The notes below the pieces were generated by a model. The model saw only the letters and a program-made list of their open reading frames with translations. It did no database searches and was not told the DNA's origin. The translations under genes and the position numbers were made by a program. 64,000 nt of DNA from the NCBI RefSeq assembly GCF_016887565.1, contig NZ_CP069396.1, positions 12,382,001 to 12,446,000 of the forward strand. The letters run 5' to 3'. Source of the stretch: Archangium violaceum. Lineage in GTDB: Bacteria; Myxococcota; Myxococcia; Myxococcales; Myxococcaceae. Numbering within the stretch: the stretch's first letter is position 1; every line of letters begins with the position of its first letter. Shown here one piece after another: positions 7,804-16,156 of this stretch.

Positions 7804-9414
7804 TCAGCGTCCCTCGAGGAACTCCTCGGTCGTCTTGCTTCCCTTGTCGAGGTTACAGGTTCTGCAGGTGTTCTGGGCATTGTCGAGGGTGTTGTTTCCA
7901 CCTCGCGACTTCGGCACGGCATGATCCGTGTTGCGCTGCGCGGGTCCCGGCTCCCTCGTTGTCGGGCGCCCGCAGAAGACACATCGCCCTCCGGCTGCTT
8001 GCTCGGCGGACGCCTTCACCTCCTCGGTGAATCTCTTCCCGGAACCGGGACCTCCTCGTGCGCCTGCCTTCGCGCCCGGTTCCGACGGAGGGACACTCCC
8101 AGTTGGACCAGGGGTCCCCGTATTGGCCATGTGCAGCACGTAGGTGGCACCGAGCACCTGTCCCGCTCCGGTGACGAGCCGCCCTCCGGACACCCCCACC
8201 AATCGCAGCGCCAGCGCGCCCTCTCCCGTCAGCGAGAAGACGGGCACGGAGAAGTGGCCCAGCGTGCCGCCCCAGGAGGCTGTCTTCGCCGCTCCCGCCC
8301 CCGCGGTTCCCACCACCAGCACGACGCTCGTGGTGAGCCGGGAAACGGCGCGTATCCGCTCACCGTGGGGCTTGTGGCGGAAGGCATTCCAATACTCGGG
8401 AGCGTTCTGGACGAGCTCTCGTACCGCTCCCGGCAACCGGGTGAGGCCCTCCACGGTTTCCACGGGGTGGACAACGAGCTGGAAGAGGCCCTCCACCGTG
8501 TCCACCAGTGCCAGTTCCGCTCCCTCCAGCGCGGGCAGCACCACACCGTCATCCGGCGCATAGGCACCCAGGGACGGTGCCTCCCGAAGCACCTCCAGTT
8601 CCATGTCCACCAACCACAGGCGCCCGCCTTCAATGGCGTAGAAAGGGCCTACCTCGAAGCGGCCAACGCGCAGCGAACCATCCTCCGCGACATTCACCTC
8701 TCCGACCCTCTGTTTGGCCTCGCCCGTGGTGGGCCGCACCAGGTAGCCGTCCGGCCTCAGCACCAACAATCGGAGGAAACGGCGCATGCGCGCGTGCAGC
8801 TCTTCGCGCGTCACCGGATGCTGGCCCGTGGCCACTTCCAGTAACAAGTGTGCCGCCATGCGGCGTTGAGCGAAGTTGCCCAGCGTCACAGGGGTCCTCA
8901 GCAGGTGCGGCAACAGCTTCAGCGCCTGTTCGGGGGAAAGGTGGCGCCCGTCCACGGGCAGTGCGTCGGTAGGCACGCCCACCTGCGAAAGGAAGCCTTG
9001 GAAATAGTCCAGGCTCATGGGCACGACCTGGGGACGTCCGTCACCTACGCCATCCGGCCAGCCCGTCCACCCCTCACCCCATTCATCCAGCGGCTCGCTC
9101 GCGCCATCTGCGGAGAGATGTCCCCGAGGACGAATCTCCCGCTGCGCGCCGCCGCCCTCCTCGACCCCAGGGGGACGCACCACCAGAGTGGGCGGCTCAG
9201 CCGATGGCCCATCCTCGGAGAGGACGCTTGTTGAAACCGAGGCATGAACGGGCTCCTCCGAGGCCAGTCGTGTGCTGGCACGAGGGAAGAGCGCCGGCAC
9301 CAGGGAGCGGTGGTTCACACCCGAAACCAGGTGTCTCCGAGGAGCATGAGTGGCGCAGCCAGCCAACAACAGCAGAGCCCCCACCACGACCCCCCACAGC
9401 ACCGGAGGGTGCAA
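7804..9414 (-). CDS. Lipoprotein toxin with C-terminal HNH nuclease domain (Sit-like cassette 1)
   Basis: A hydrophobic run ends in GALLLLAGC, a lipobox, so the protein should be lipidated. A long central region without recognised domains includes hydrophobic stretches near LTTSVVLVVGTAGAG. The last 75 or so residues form an HNH treble clef: CVFC, then TDHAVPKSRGG, an NTLDNAQN segment and CRTCNLDKG, giving four zinc cysteines and the catalytic DH. This fits a lipoprotein chassis with a nuclease warhead, as in the SitA toxins that myxobacteria pass between cells by outer-membrane exchange. The open frame reaches back to an ATG at 9594, but that would put about 79 residues before the lipid cysteine. 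TTG 9414 or GTG 9402 places the signal peptide at the N-terminus. No good ribosome site decides the start. The central region shows no obvious similarity to the other two toxins in this window. Confidence 0.7.
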   Translation of the reverse strand: MHPPVLWGVVVGALLLLAGCATHAPRRHLVSGVNHRSLVPALFPRASTRLASEEPVHASVSTSVLSEDGPSAEPPTLVVRPPGVEEGGGAQREIRPRGHLSADGASEPLDEWGEGWTGWPDGVGDGRPQVVPMSLDYFQGFLSQVGVPTDALPVDGRHLSPEQALKLLPHLLRTPVTLGNFAQRRMAAHLLLEVATGQHPVTREELHARMRRFLRLLVLRPDGYLVRPTTGEAKQRVGEVNVAEDGSLRVGRFEVGPFYAIEGGRLWLVDMELEVLREAPSLGAYAPDDGVVLPALEGAELALVDTVEGLFQLVVHPVETVEGLTRLPGAVRELVQNAPEYWNAFRHKPHGERIRAVSRLTTSVVLVVGTAGAGAAKTASWGGTLGHFSVPVFSLTGEGALALRLVGVSGGRLVTGAGQVLGATYVLHMANTGTPGPTGSVPPSEPGAKAGARGGPGSGKRFTEEVKASAEQAAGGRCVFCGRPTTREPGPAQRNTDHAVPKSRGGNNTLDNAQNTCRTCNLDKGSKTTEEFLEGR

Positions 9415-9627
9415 TCTCCAACGAGGAATCAGGAAAGAGGGCCGCGGGGGCCTGGAATGGATTCCACTCCGTTCGACTGTGACGGCGCGTGCCGCGGGAG
9501 GAAGAAGCCGCCCGCTCGCTCGCCAAGCATCCCACCAGAAAGCAGCCCACCCGCCAAACGATAGCGCCCACGGCCAGCAAGACATGCCGACCATGGGCGC
9601 CGTTCACCGCGGCGTTGCTCTACCGGC

Positions 9628-10149
9628 TCAGGCGACCGCCTTGCTCCGGATGTAGGTGGGGCCGGACCGCGCTTCCACGGCCTGACGCACCTCGGAGCGC
9701 AGCCCCAGCAGGAACGCCACCTCGGCGACGACGAACAAGGGCCCCACGATCAGGCCGACCAGGTCGTCCACGAAGGCCGGCTTGCGCCCCTCGAAGTAAT
9801 GACCCACGAACTGGAACACCCAGCCGACCACGAACAAGCCAATGCCAGCGCTCAGCCAGGTGGTGAAGGATTGCGCGGCCAGCGCCTGTCCCACCCACAG
9901 GTTCAGTGACATGAGCACGGCCATGGTCAGCCCGAAACGCGCATCCAGCCGCGCGTAGAAGAGCACCGCGCCGAGGCTGACCACGAGGGCTGGCGACACC
10001 CACAGCCCGAACACCTCGAGGCCGGAGCGCGAGAGCAGGGTGGCGACGGCCACCGCGATCATCGGGATGCCGATGAAGTGCGTGGCGATGTTGCGACGGT
10101 CACGGTGATAGGCCGCGTACTGCGCGAGGTGATCCACGAGCGTTTTCAT
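9628..10149 (-). CDS. Mpo1/DUF962-like membrane protein
   Basis: The 173-residue protein matches the Mpo1 (YGL010w, DUF962) family. Mpo1 is a yeast membrane-bound, iron-dependent dioxygenase acting on 2-hydroxy fatty acids. Seen here are an N-terminal YAAYHRDRRNIATHFIGIPM with conserved histidines, a later FVGHYFEGRKPAFVDDL with a conserved histidine and FEGR..A, and four to five hydrophobic helices. The start at ATG 10149 (MKTLVDHL) is the usual family N-terminus; an upstream ATG lies in frame. It is downstream of, and in the same direction as, a LysR gene. Confidence 0.82.
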   Translation of the reverse strand: MKTLVDHLAQYAAYHRDRRNIATHFIGIPMIAVAVATLLSRSGLEVFGLWVSPALVVSLGAVLFYARLDARFGLTMAVLMSLNLWVGQALAAQSFTTWLSAGIGLFVVGWVFQFVGHYFEGRKPAFVDDLVGLIVGPLFVVAEVAFLLGLRSEVRQAVEARSGPTYIRSKAVA

Positions 10150-10193
10150 CCATGTTCCCCTGTGCATGTCGGGTGCCGATAGTGTTCCTGGCG

Positions 10194-10213
10194 CCTGTCT
10201 TGACTCTGACAGG
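10194..10213. promoter_or_regulatory. Inverted repeat upstream of the Mpo1-like gene
   Basis: Perfect six-base arms CCTGTC and GACAGG are separated by eight bases, about 45 bp upstream of the Mpo1-like start. The spacing and position suit a regulator binding site, possibly for the neighbouring LysR. No experiment or consensus supports this, and arms this short can occur by chance. Confidence 0.3.
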
Positions 10214-10252
10214 TTACATATAGAGCCGCCAACATCGGAGCCAACGAAGCCG

Positions 10253-11140
10253 TCATGGACTTGACGGCTTCGGAGCGAGCTCCAACAGCGCGTCGATGAG
10301 CGGATCCCTCTGCTTGCCCTTGCGCCAGGCGGCGTAGATGGGGAACTCGCGAGCCGGCTCCGTGAGGGGCCAGGCCACCACGCCCGGGACTCGCGGCCCT
10401 CGCGGCAGCAGCGAGGCCAGCAGCGAGTACCCGAGTCCCGCCGCCACGAAGCCGAGAATCGTCTCCGACGAGTCCGCCGCGTACATCCTCCGCGGCACCA
10501 CGCCGAAGTGCGCGAGCGCCGCGAGCTGCAACTCGCGCAGCTGCGGGTCCGAGCTGTAGGTGATGAAGGGCTCGTCCCCGAATGGCTCGGGGCTCACCGC
10601 CCCCTTGCGCGCCAGCCGGTGGTTGGACGGGATGCAGAGAAAGGCGCGCGTCCTGCCCACCTGCCGGACCTCCAGGTCCGCAGGCACCTCGGGCAGGTGG
10701 TCCACCAGCAGGTCCGCCTCGCCCGAGCGCACGAGCGACACCGCCGGCACCTTCGCCTCGAAGAGGGCCACCTCGATGTCCGGCCGCTGGCCCTGCAAGC
10801 GCCGCAGCCACGGCGGCAGCAGGTGGAGCAGCGTATGTCCCGAGGCGTGGATGCGCAGCCGGCCTCCCACCTCGCCCGAGCGCAGCGAACGCTCCAGCCC
10901 GGGCAGCCCCTCGTAGAACGGGGCCACGTAGTCGTAGAGCGCGCGGCCCTGCGGCGTGAGCACCACGCGGTCCTTCCCCACCCGCTCGAAGAGGCGCACG
11001 CCCAGCTCGGACTCCAACCGCTTCACCTGCTGGTGCACGCCCGGCTGGGTGATGGGGTACGGGAACGCGCGCGCCGCCCGGGCATACCCCTCGGACCGCG
11101 CGACCCAATAGAAACCCTCGAGACGCTGAAGCTGGATCAT
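10253..11140 (-). CDS. LysR family transcriptional regulator
   Basis: The 295-residue protein has the LysR arrangement. The N-terminal winged helix-turn-helix (residues 1-60) contains YARAARAFPYPITQPGVHQQVKRLE followed by LGVRLFERVGKDRVVLTPQG. An effector-binding domain follows from about residue 90 to the end (RLRIHASGHTLLH, then a VSLVRSGEADLLVDH segment and ETILGFVAAGLGYSLL). The helix-turn-helix is slightly unusual in having TQPGVHQQ where many family members have TQPAVSRQ. It is divergent from the small YiaA-like gene at 11260, and the Mpo1-like gene lies downstream; either could be its target. The inducer is unknown. Confidence 0.85.
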   Translation of the reverse strand: MIQLQRLEGFYWVARSEGYARAARAFPYPITQPGVHQQVKRLESELGVRLFERVGKDRVVLTPQGRALYDYVAPFYEGLPGLERSLRSGEVGGRLRIHASGHTLLHLLPPWLRRLQGQRPDIEVALFEAKVPAVSLVRSGEADLLVDHLPEVPADLEVRQVGRTRAFLCIPSNHRLARKGAVSPEPFGDEPFITYSSDPQLRELQLAALAHFGVVPRRMYAADSSETILGFVAAGLGYSLLASLLPRGPRVPGVVAWPLTEPAREFPIYAAWRKGKQRDPLIDALLELAPKPSSP

Positions 11141-11259
11141 TCACTCCAGGTTATCGAACGCCGAGCCATTAGTTCCATGCGGTTTACGAGAAACGGGTGC
11201 ATCGTGTGTCTCGTCAGCGCGCTTCCACCGAAGCGGCTCCGAACCGAACGAGGCCTTCC

Positions 11260-11559
11260 ATGTCCCGCCAGCCCAACACCACCGCCGTGCAGGCCACCCA
11301 CAGTGGCGCCTGGGTCCTCCAGTCCTGGCTCTCCTTCGCCCTGGCCGTCGGCGTGACGGCGCTCGGCATCTACCACCTGCCCGTCGACGGCTGGCAGAAG
11401 GCCTTCCTGGGCATGGGGCTGCTCTTCAGCATCGGCTCCACCTTCAGCCTGTCCAAGACGGTGCGCGACCAGCACGAGCAGGAGCGCCTCACCGCCCGCA
11501 TCGACGAGGCCCGCGTCACCAAGCTGCTCGCCGAGGTGGACCCCATCAGTCTCAAGTGA
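11260..11559 (+). CDS. YiaA/YiaB-type two-helix inner membrane protein
   Basis: The 99-residue product has two hydrophobic helices (SWLSFALAVGVTALGIYHL and AFLGMGLLFSIGSTFSLSKTVRD) matching the YiaAB two-helix domain. The phrase FSLSKTVRDQHE after the second helix is typical of the family. A charged C-terminal tail follows. An upstream GTG extends the frame by 21 residues, but the ATG at 11260 gives the family's usual N-terminus. Function of the family is unknown. It is divergent from the LysR gene. Confidence 0.75.
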   Translation: MSRQPNTTAVQATHSGAWVLQSWLSFALAVGVTALGIYHLPVDGWQKAFLGMGLLFSIGSTFSLSKTVRDQHEQERLTARIDEARVTKLLAEVDPISLK

Positions 11560-11712
11560 GCGCACGGGGGAGTACCCGCGAGGCTCCGTCCTCCTCGGAG
11601 CGCCGGGCTTCAACACCCGGCGGCCCGTCCGGACTTCCAGTGAGGGTCGCCAGGCGAGCATCCCGGCTGGCCCCGTGTCCCCCTGCTCGCCCTCCCTGGT
11701 ATACCCTTGGGC

Positions 11713-13281
11713 ATGGCGTCCAGTCCCGCGCTCCCCCGTCCCGGGTCCCCGGCCACCTCCGCCCCCTGGCTGGAGGAGCTCGACATCCTCATTCGCGCCC
11801 GCTACCCGCTCCTCTACCTCGTCTCGTGGGAGGAGCACCGCGTCGACACCCTCCTCGCGGACATGGCCCGCGCCCACGGCAAGGCGCTCCTCACCTGGTC
11901 CACCACCCGGGGCCTGCGCCACGCGGGCGGCTCCCGCGGCCCCACCTTCCCCGAGGACACCCGCAACCCCCTCGAGGCCCTCGCCGCCATCGAGAAGCTC
12001 TCCGAGCCCTCCCTCGTCGTCCTCAAGGACTTCCATCCCTACCTCGAGGAGAAGCCCGTGGTGCGTGCCCTGCGCGAGCTCGCCCACTTCCTCAAGAGCA
12101 CCTTCACCACCGTCATCCTCCTGTCCCCCACGCTCACCATCCCCACCGAGCTGGAGAAGGAGATTTCGGTCCTCGATGTCCCGCTGCCCGGCTTCCAGGA
12201 GCTGCTCAACCTGCTCAAGGAGATCGTCGCCGTGGTGCGCCGGGGCAACAAGGCCACCATCGAGCTGTCGCGCGAGGACGCCGAGCAGCTCATCAAAGCC
12301 GCCCAGGGCCTCACGCTGTCGGAGGCGGAGAACGCCTTCGCCAAGGCCATCGCCCATGACGGCAAGCTGAGCGCCGCCGACATCCGCCGCGTCCAGGACG
12401 AGAAGCGCCAGGTCATCCGCAAGAGCGGGCTGCTCGAGTACTACCCGCCGGAGCAGGACCTGGGGAACGTCGGGGGACTGCAGAACCTCAAGGGGTGGCT
12501 CACCCGGCGCACCGCCGCCTTCGGCGAGCGCGCCCGCCAGTTCGGCCTGCCCGAGCCGCGCGGTCTGCTGCTGCTGGGCGTGCAGGGCTGCGGCAAGAGC
12601 CTCACCGCCAAGGCCATCTCCGCGCACTGGAACCTGCCCCTGCTGCGGCTCGACATGGGCCGCATCTTCAGCGGCCTGGTGGGCTCCTCCGAGGAGAACC
12701 TCCGCAAGGCCATCCGCGTCGCCGAGAGCATCGCCCCCGTGGTGCTGTGGGTGGATGAGATTGAAAAAGGCCTGTCCGGCGTGGCCTCCTCGGGCACGGC
12801 CGACGGTGGCGTCACCGCGCGCGTCTTCGGCACCCTGCTCACCTGGCTCCAGGAGAAGACGGCCCCCGTGTTCGTCGTGGCCACCGCCAACCGGATCGAA
12901 GGGCTGCCCCCCGAGCTGCTGCGCAAGGGACGCTTCGACGAGATCTTCTTCATCGACCTGCCCGAGGCCGCCGAGCGCCGCGACATCTTCCGCATCCACC
13001 TGCAGCGGCGGAAGAGGGAGCCAGCCGCGTACGACCTGCACGCGCTGGCCGACATGGCCTCGGACTTCAGCGGCGCGGAGATAGAGCAGGTCGTCATCGC
13101 CGGGCTCTACGAGGCCTTCGCCGAGAACGTGGAGCTGGGACAGGCCCACCTCACGCGCGCCATCCAGGAGACCTTCCCGCTCGCCGTCACCATGCGGGAT
13201 GAAATCCTCCGGCTGCGCGAGTGGGCCCGCGGGCGCACCCGGCCCGCCTCGTCGTCGGTCAGCGGTTCGCGGAAGGAGTAG
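11713..13281 (+). CDS. AAA family ATPase, Ycf46-like
   Basis: The 522-residue protein resembles the Ycf46/FtsH-like AAA proteins without a protease domain. Residues about 20-200 form an N-terminal region (LDILIRARYPLLYLVSWEE, then LKDFHPYL and helices). The AAA module follows from about residue 240. It has Walker A GVQGCGKS, Walker B VVLWVDEIEKG, an ATANRIEGLPPELLRKGRFDE block with sensor-1 Asn and arginine finger, and a C-terminal helical lid (DFSGAEIEQVVIAGLYEAF). It is probably a cytoplasmic protein-remodelling ATPase; the substrate is unknown. The next gene starts three bases after the stop, so the two are co-transcribed. ATG 11713 is chosen over an in-frame TTG six bases earlier. Confidence 0.85.
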   Translation: MASSPALPRPGSPATSAPWLEELDILIRARYPLLYLVSWEEHRVDTLLADMARAHGKALLTWSTTRGLRHAGGSRGPTFPEDTRNPLEALAAIEKLSEPSLVVLKDFHPYLEEKPVVRALRELAHFLKSTFTTVILLSPTLTIPTELEKEISVLDVPLPGFQELLNLLKEIVAVVRRGNKATIELSREDAEQLIKAAQGLTLSEAENAFAKAIAHDGKLSAADIRRVQDEKRQVIRKSGLLEYYPPEQDLGNVGGLQNLKGWLTRRTAAFGERARQFGLPEPRGLLLLGVQGCGKSLTAKAISAHWNLPLLRLDMGRIFSGLVGSSEENLRKAIRVAESIAPVVLWVDEIEKGLSGVASSGTADGGVTARVFGTLLTWLQEKTAPVFVVATANRIEGLPPELLRKGRFDEIFFIDLPEAAERRDIFRIHLQRRKREPAAYDLHALADMASDFSGAEIEQVVIAGLYEAFAENVELGQAHLTRAIQETFPLAVTMRDEILRLREWARGRTRPASSSVSGSRKE

Positions 13282-13284
13282 CCC

Positions 13285-14010
13285 ATGTCGTCCAAGTTCT
13301 CCCGCTTCCTCCACCTCGAGCGCTCTCGCGGCGAGAAGACGCCCCCCGGGGGACAGGTGCGGCTGCAGGACGGCAACCGCTTCGAGTCCGTGGTGGGGCC
13401 CGGCGAGGCGCCCTCCTCTGTGGCCGTGCCCGAGGCCCACGTCGAGCGCTTCAAGCACCACGGGCAGACGCCGCTGGCGCTCGATGCGGCGCCCCAGGCG
13501 GAGCAGCGCTTCCCCCGCTGCATCCAGTGCCAGACCGAGAACGGCCGCTTCTCCCAGGCGTGCACCACGTGCGGCGCGGACCTCCAGTCGCCCGAGCAGC
13601 TCGCGGACAACGAGCAGCGCTGGCGCGCCCAGGAGCAGTTCGACGCAGAGACCCGCGAGCGGATGACGGTGCGCCAGAAGGCCCAGGAGCGGGACGAGGC
13701 CGAGCGGCTCGCGGAGCACCAGCGCTACACGGAGCAGCTCACGCGGGCCCTGGAGAAGGACCGCTCGTTCATCAGCAGACTCCAGCCGCTCTTCGAGCCG
13801 TCCCTCGGCGTGGGGCTGCTGCGGCTCGTCCCCCACCCGCAGGCGCGATGGATCGTCCTCGCGTGGGCCATCGGCCTGCCCGTGCTGCTCGTGCGCTTCG
13901 GCAACGAGCCGCTCCGGCATCTCGGGCTGTACCTGGGGGTGTTCGTCGCCCTGAGCTTCATCCCCACCTGGCTCTGGACGGCGGGGCGCGGGGGCCGCTG
14001 GGACCGCTGA
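13285..14010 (+). CDS. Zinc-ribbon protein with two C-terminal membrane helices
   Basis: The 241-residue protein has a zinc ribbon at about residues 78-97 (CIQC ... CTTCGADL). A long charged helical segment follows (about residues 100-150, rich in E, R, Q), and then two hydrophobic helices near the C-terminus (WIVLAWAIGLPVLLVRFG and LGLYLGVFVALSFIPTWLW). It begins three bases after the AAA ATPase stop, which suggests the two work together, perhaps with this protein anchoring the ATPase to the membrane. That partnership is inference; I do not recognise a named family. Confidence 0.7.
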   Translation: MSSKFSRFLHLERSRGEKTPPGGQVRLQDGNRFESVVGPGEAPSSVAVPEAHVERFKHHGQTPLALDAAPQAEQRFPRCIQCQTENGRFSQACTTCGADLQSPEQLADNEQRWRAQEQFDAETRERMTVRQKAQERDEAERLAEHQRYTEQLTRALEKDRSFISRLQPLFEPSLGVGLLRLVPHPQARWIVLAWAIGLPVLLVRFGNEPLRHLGLYLGVFVALSFIPTWLWTAGRGGRWDR

Positions 14011-14064
14011 GAAAGGGTGTCAGGAACCCGAGACCCCCTCCGTCCTGCCCGCCGGGAGGACGCC

Positions 14065-14955
14065 ATGGTGTATGGAGAGGAAAAGGCGCGGGAGATGGCT
14101 CGCTCCCTGCTGCCCTCGAAGAATCGGGAGGCGGCACGCAAGGGCAGGGCCCGCATCCACCGCGCCGCTCGCCGCCAGTCCCGCGTGGAGCTGGGCCAGC
14201 TCACGAGAGACCCCGAGGACTTCGAGGACCTCGCCGGGCTCGACGCGGAGCCGGTCGCGGAGATCCGCCAGTTGATGATGCACCGGCGCTGGGGAGACAA
14301 GGTCGCCCCCTTCGTCCGCTGGGCCAGCGCCATCGCCCGCCAGCAGCCCCGGGAGAACCGCCTGAGCCACATCCGCGCCCTCGTGCCCCGAGGTGTCATC
14401 GGCGAACATGCGCTGCAGCACCTCACGCACAGGGCCGAGTTCGAGCACCCGAGCGAGGCCATGCTGCGCGAAGACCGGGAGCGTGCGTGGCGGAACAAGC
14501 GCCCGTACCTGATGGACCGCGGAGAGCAGACCCTGTGGTTGCGCACCCTCCTGCAAGCCCCCGACGGGCACCGCGCCTTCAACAGGTGGCTCCAGTTGAA
14601 CCACGCCGTCCACTACCGCCAGGAGCAGCGCCGCCGGCCCTGCACGTGCTCGCCCGGGTGCTCCATCCTGGAAGCGGTGAACGTCCCCGTCGGACCCATC
14701 CGCGCCCGCCTGCTCCTCGGAGCGCATGACGTGCCGCCGTTCCTCGCCGCGATGTGGGGTTCCGCCAGTGAGGCCCGGCGCAGCGGGAACGCCCACGGTC
14801 CCCACGCCCAGCAGCTCGGGAGCGTGCACACCTTCCTCCGGGCCTTCAAACGGTGCCGCGGGGACGTGGTGGCCACGGCGCGAGCGCTGCGCCTCGAATC
14901 CAAGGCCTACTGGAAGGCGATCGCCCCCACCCTGCTCGTCTCCAGCCAGGAGTGA
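14065..14955 (+). CDS. Hypothetical protein, basic, cysteine-containing
   Basis: The 296-residue product has no family I recognise. The first 60 residues are strongly basic (KNREAARKGRARIHRAARRQSR). The middle is helical with RQLMMHRRWGD and ARQQPRENRLSHIRAL, a short CTCSPGC motif lies near residue 200, and the C-terminal 50 residues (FKRCRGDVVATARALRLESKAYWKAIAP) look like a helix-turn-helix. A nucleic-acid-binding role is therefore possible but unproven. ATG 14065 is chosen over an upstream in-frame ATG at 14017 because GGGAGGA precedes it by four bases. It follows the zinc-ribbon gene by 54 bp and converges with recF. Confidence 0.6.
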   Translation: MVYGEEKAREMARSLLPSKNREAARKGRARIHRAARRQSRVELGQLTRDPEDFEDLAGLDAEPVAEIRQLMMHRRWGDKVAPFVRWASAIARQQPRENRLSHIRALVPRGVIGEHALQHLTHRAEFEHPSEAMLREDRERAWRNKRPYLMDRGEQTLWLRTLLQAPDGHRAFNRWLQLNHAVHYRQEQRRRPCTCSPGCSILEAVNVPVGPIRARLLLGAHDVPPFLAAMWGSASEARRSGNAHGPHAQQLGSVHTFLRAFKRCRGDVVATARALRLESKAYWKAIAPTLLVSSQE

Positions 14956-14959
14956 GCGG

Positions 14960-16111
14960 CTACGCGGGCTCGTCCGCGGGCAGCTCCCGAGCCGGTGGCA
15001 CGCTCGTCACCTCTCCGGTCCGCACGCTCAGCCACTGCGTGTCCTGCGCCGCGGCCGCGCGCACCAGACCCGCATCCGTCGTCGTGAGGAACACCTGCGC
15101 GCCGCTCGCCGACAGGTAGTTCATCAGGTACGCGTTGCGCTCCGGGTCCAGCTCGCTCGACACGTCGTCCAGCATCAGCAGCGGCAGGAAGCCCATCGCC
15201 GTCTCGAGGTTCTCGATCTCCGCGATCTTCCACCCCAACACCAGCGCCCGCTGCTGTCCCTGGCTCGCGTACGCCCGCGCGCTCCGTCCGCCCAGCGTCA
15301 CCGTCACGTCGTCCGCGTGCGGCCCCACCGAGGTGAAGCGCCGCTCGGTGTCCCTCCGGTAGCGCGCCGCCAGCGCCTCCCTCAGCGCCACCGCCAGCGC
15401 GGCCTCGTCCGCCGCCGCGAAGTCCACGTCCCCCAGGTGCGCCGGGTGGTAGCCGTAGACCGCCGGCTCCGGCGTCCGCCCGATGGAGCCGAACGTCGCC
15501 TGCGCCCTCGGCGCCAGCTCCGCCATCAGCGCCCGCCGCCGTGCGTACACCCGCGCTCCCGCCCTCGCGAGCGTCTCGTCGTAGGCCTCCAGGTACGCCG
15601 GGTCCACCGGGCCCTCGCGCAGCAGCCGGTTGCGGTTCTTCAGCGCCCGCCCGTACTCACGGCTCTCGCGCAAGAACGCCGGGAAGCGGTTGAACACCGC
15701 CCGGTCCAGGAAGGCCCGCCGCGCGTCCGGCCCTCCCTTCACCACCTCCAGGTCGTCCGGCGTGAAGGCCACCACCGACACGCCCCCGAAGTAGTCCTCC
15801 AGGCTCGAGGCCTTCTTCCCGTCCACGAAGGCCTGCCGCACGCCTCCGGACACCTCGACGGAGATTTCCCGCTCGGCTCCCTTGAGCAGGAAGCGGCCCG
15901 TCACCCGAGCCCCCTGCGTTCCCCACCGCACCAGCTCCGACAGGCGCCCGGCCCGCAGCGGCTTCAGCGTCGCGAGGAAGTAGAGCGCCTCCAGCAGGTT
16001 CGTCTTCCCCTGGCCGTTCTGCCCCACCGCGATGGTCGCGTGCGGGCTCGGCGCCAGGGAGACCTGGCCAAGGTTGCGGAAATCCTGGACGTGAAGTGCC
16101 AACAGGCGCAC
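14960..16111 (-). CDS. recF: DNA replication and repair protein RecF
   Basis: RecF is a cytoplasmic ABC-type ATPase that binds gapped DNA and helps RecO/RecR load RecA. The 383-residue protein shows the family N-terminus LLALHVQDFRNLGQ, Walker A GQNGQGKT followed by NLLEALYFL, the SVVAFTPDDLEVVKGGPDARRAFLD segment, the signature ASQGQQRALVLG, and Walker B LPLLMLDDVSSELD. The signature reads SQGQQR where E. coli-type proteins have SQGEQR. It is not next to dnaN or gyrB here; dnaN lies about 45 kb to the right. The ATG at 16111 begins the conserved N-terminus. Confidence 0.93.
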   Translation of the reverse strand: MRLLALHVQDFRNLGQVSLAPSPHATIAVGQNGQGKTNLLEALYFLATLKPLRAGRLSELVRWGTQGARVTGRFLLKGAEREISVEVSGGVRQAFVDGKKASSLEDYFGGVSVVAFTPDDLEVVKGGPDARRAFLDRAVFNRFPAFLRESREYGRALKNRNRLLREGPVDPAYLEAYDETLARAGARVYARRRALMAELAPRAQATFGSIGRTPEPAVYGYHPAHLGDVDFAAADEAALAVALREALAARYRRDTERRFTSVGPHADDVTVTLGGRSARAYASQGQQRALVLGWKIAEIENLETAMGFLPLLMLDDVSSELDPERNAYLMNYLSASGAQVFLTTTDAGLVRAAAAQDTQWLSVRTGEVTSVPPARELPADEPA

Positions 16112-16156
16112 GGGAGCTTTCTCCCATCCGAGGTCACCAGCGTCCAGGTTAATCCC

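Noticed and set aside
11137-13920. A 927-codon open frame on the minus strand
   Set aside because: It is the antisense of the YiaA-like, AAA ATPase and zinc-ribbon genes. Its translation is low-complexity (runs of Gly, Leu, Glu, His) typical of high-GC shadow frames.
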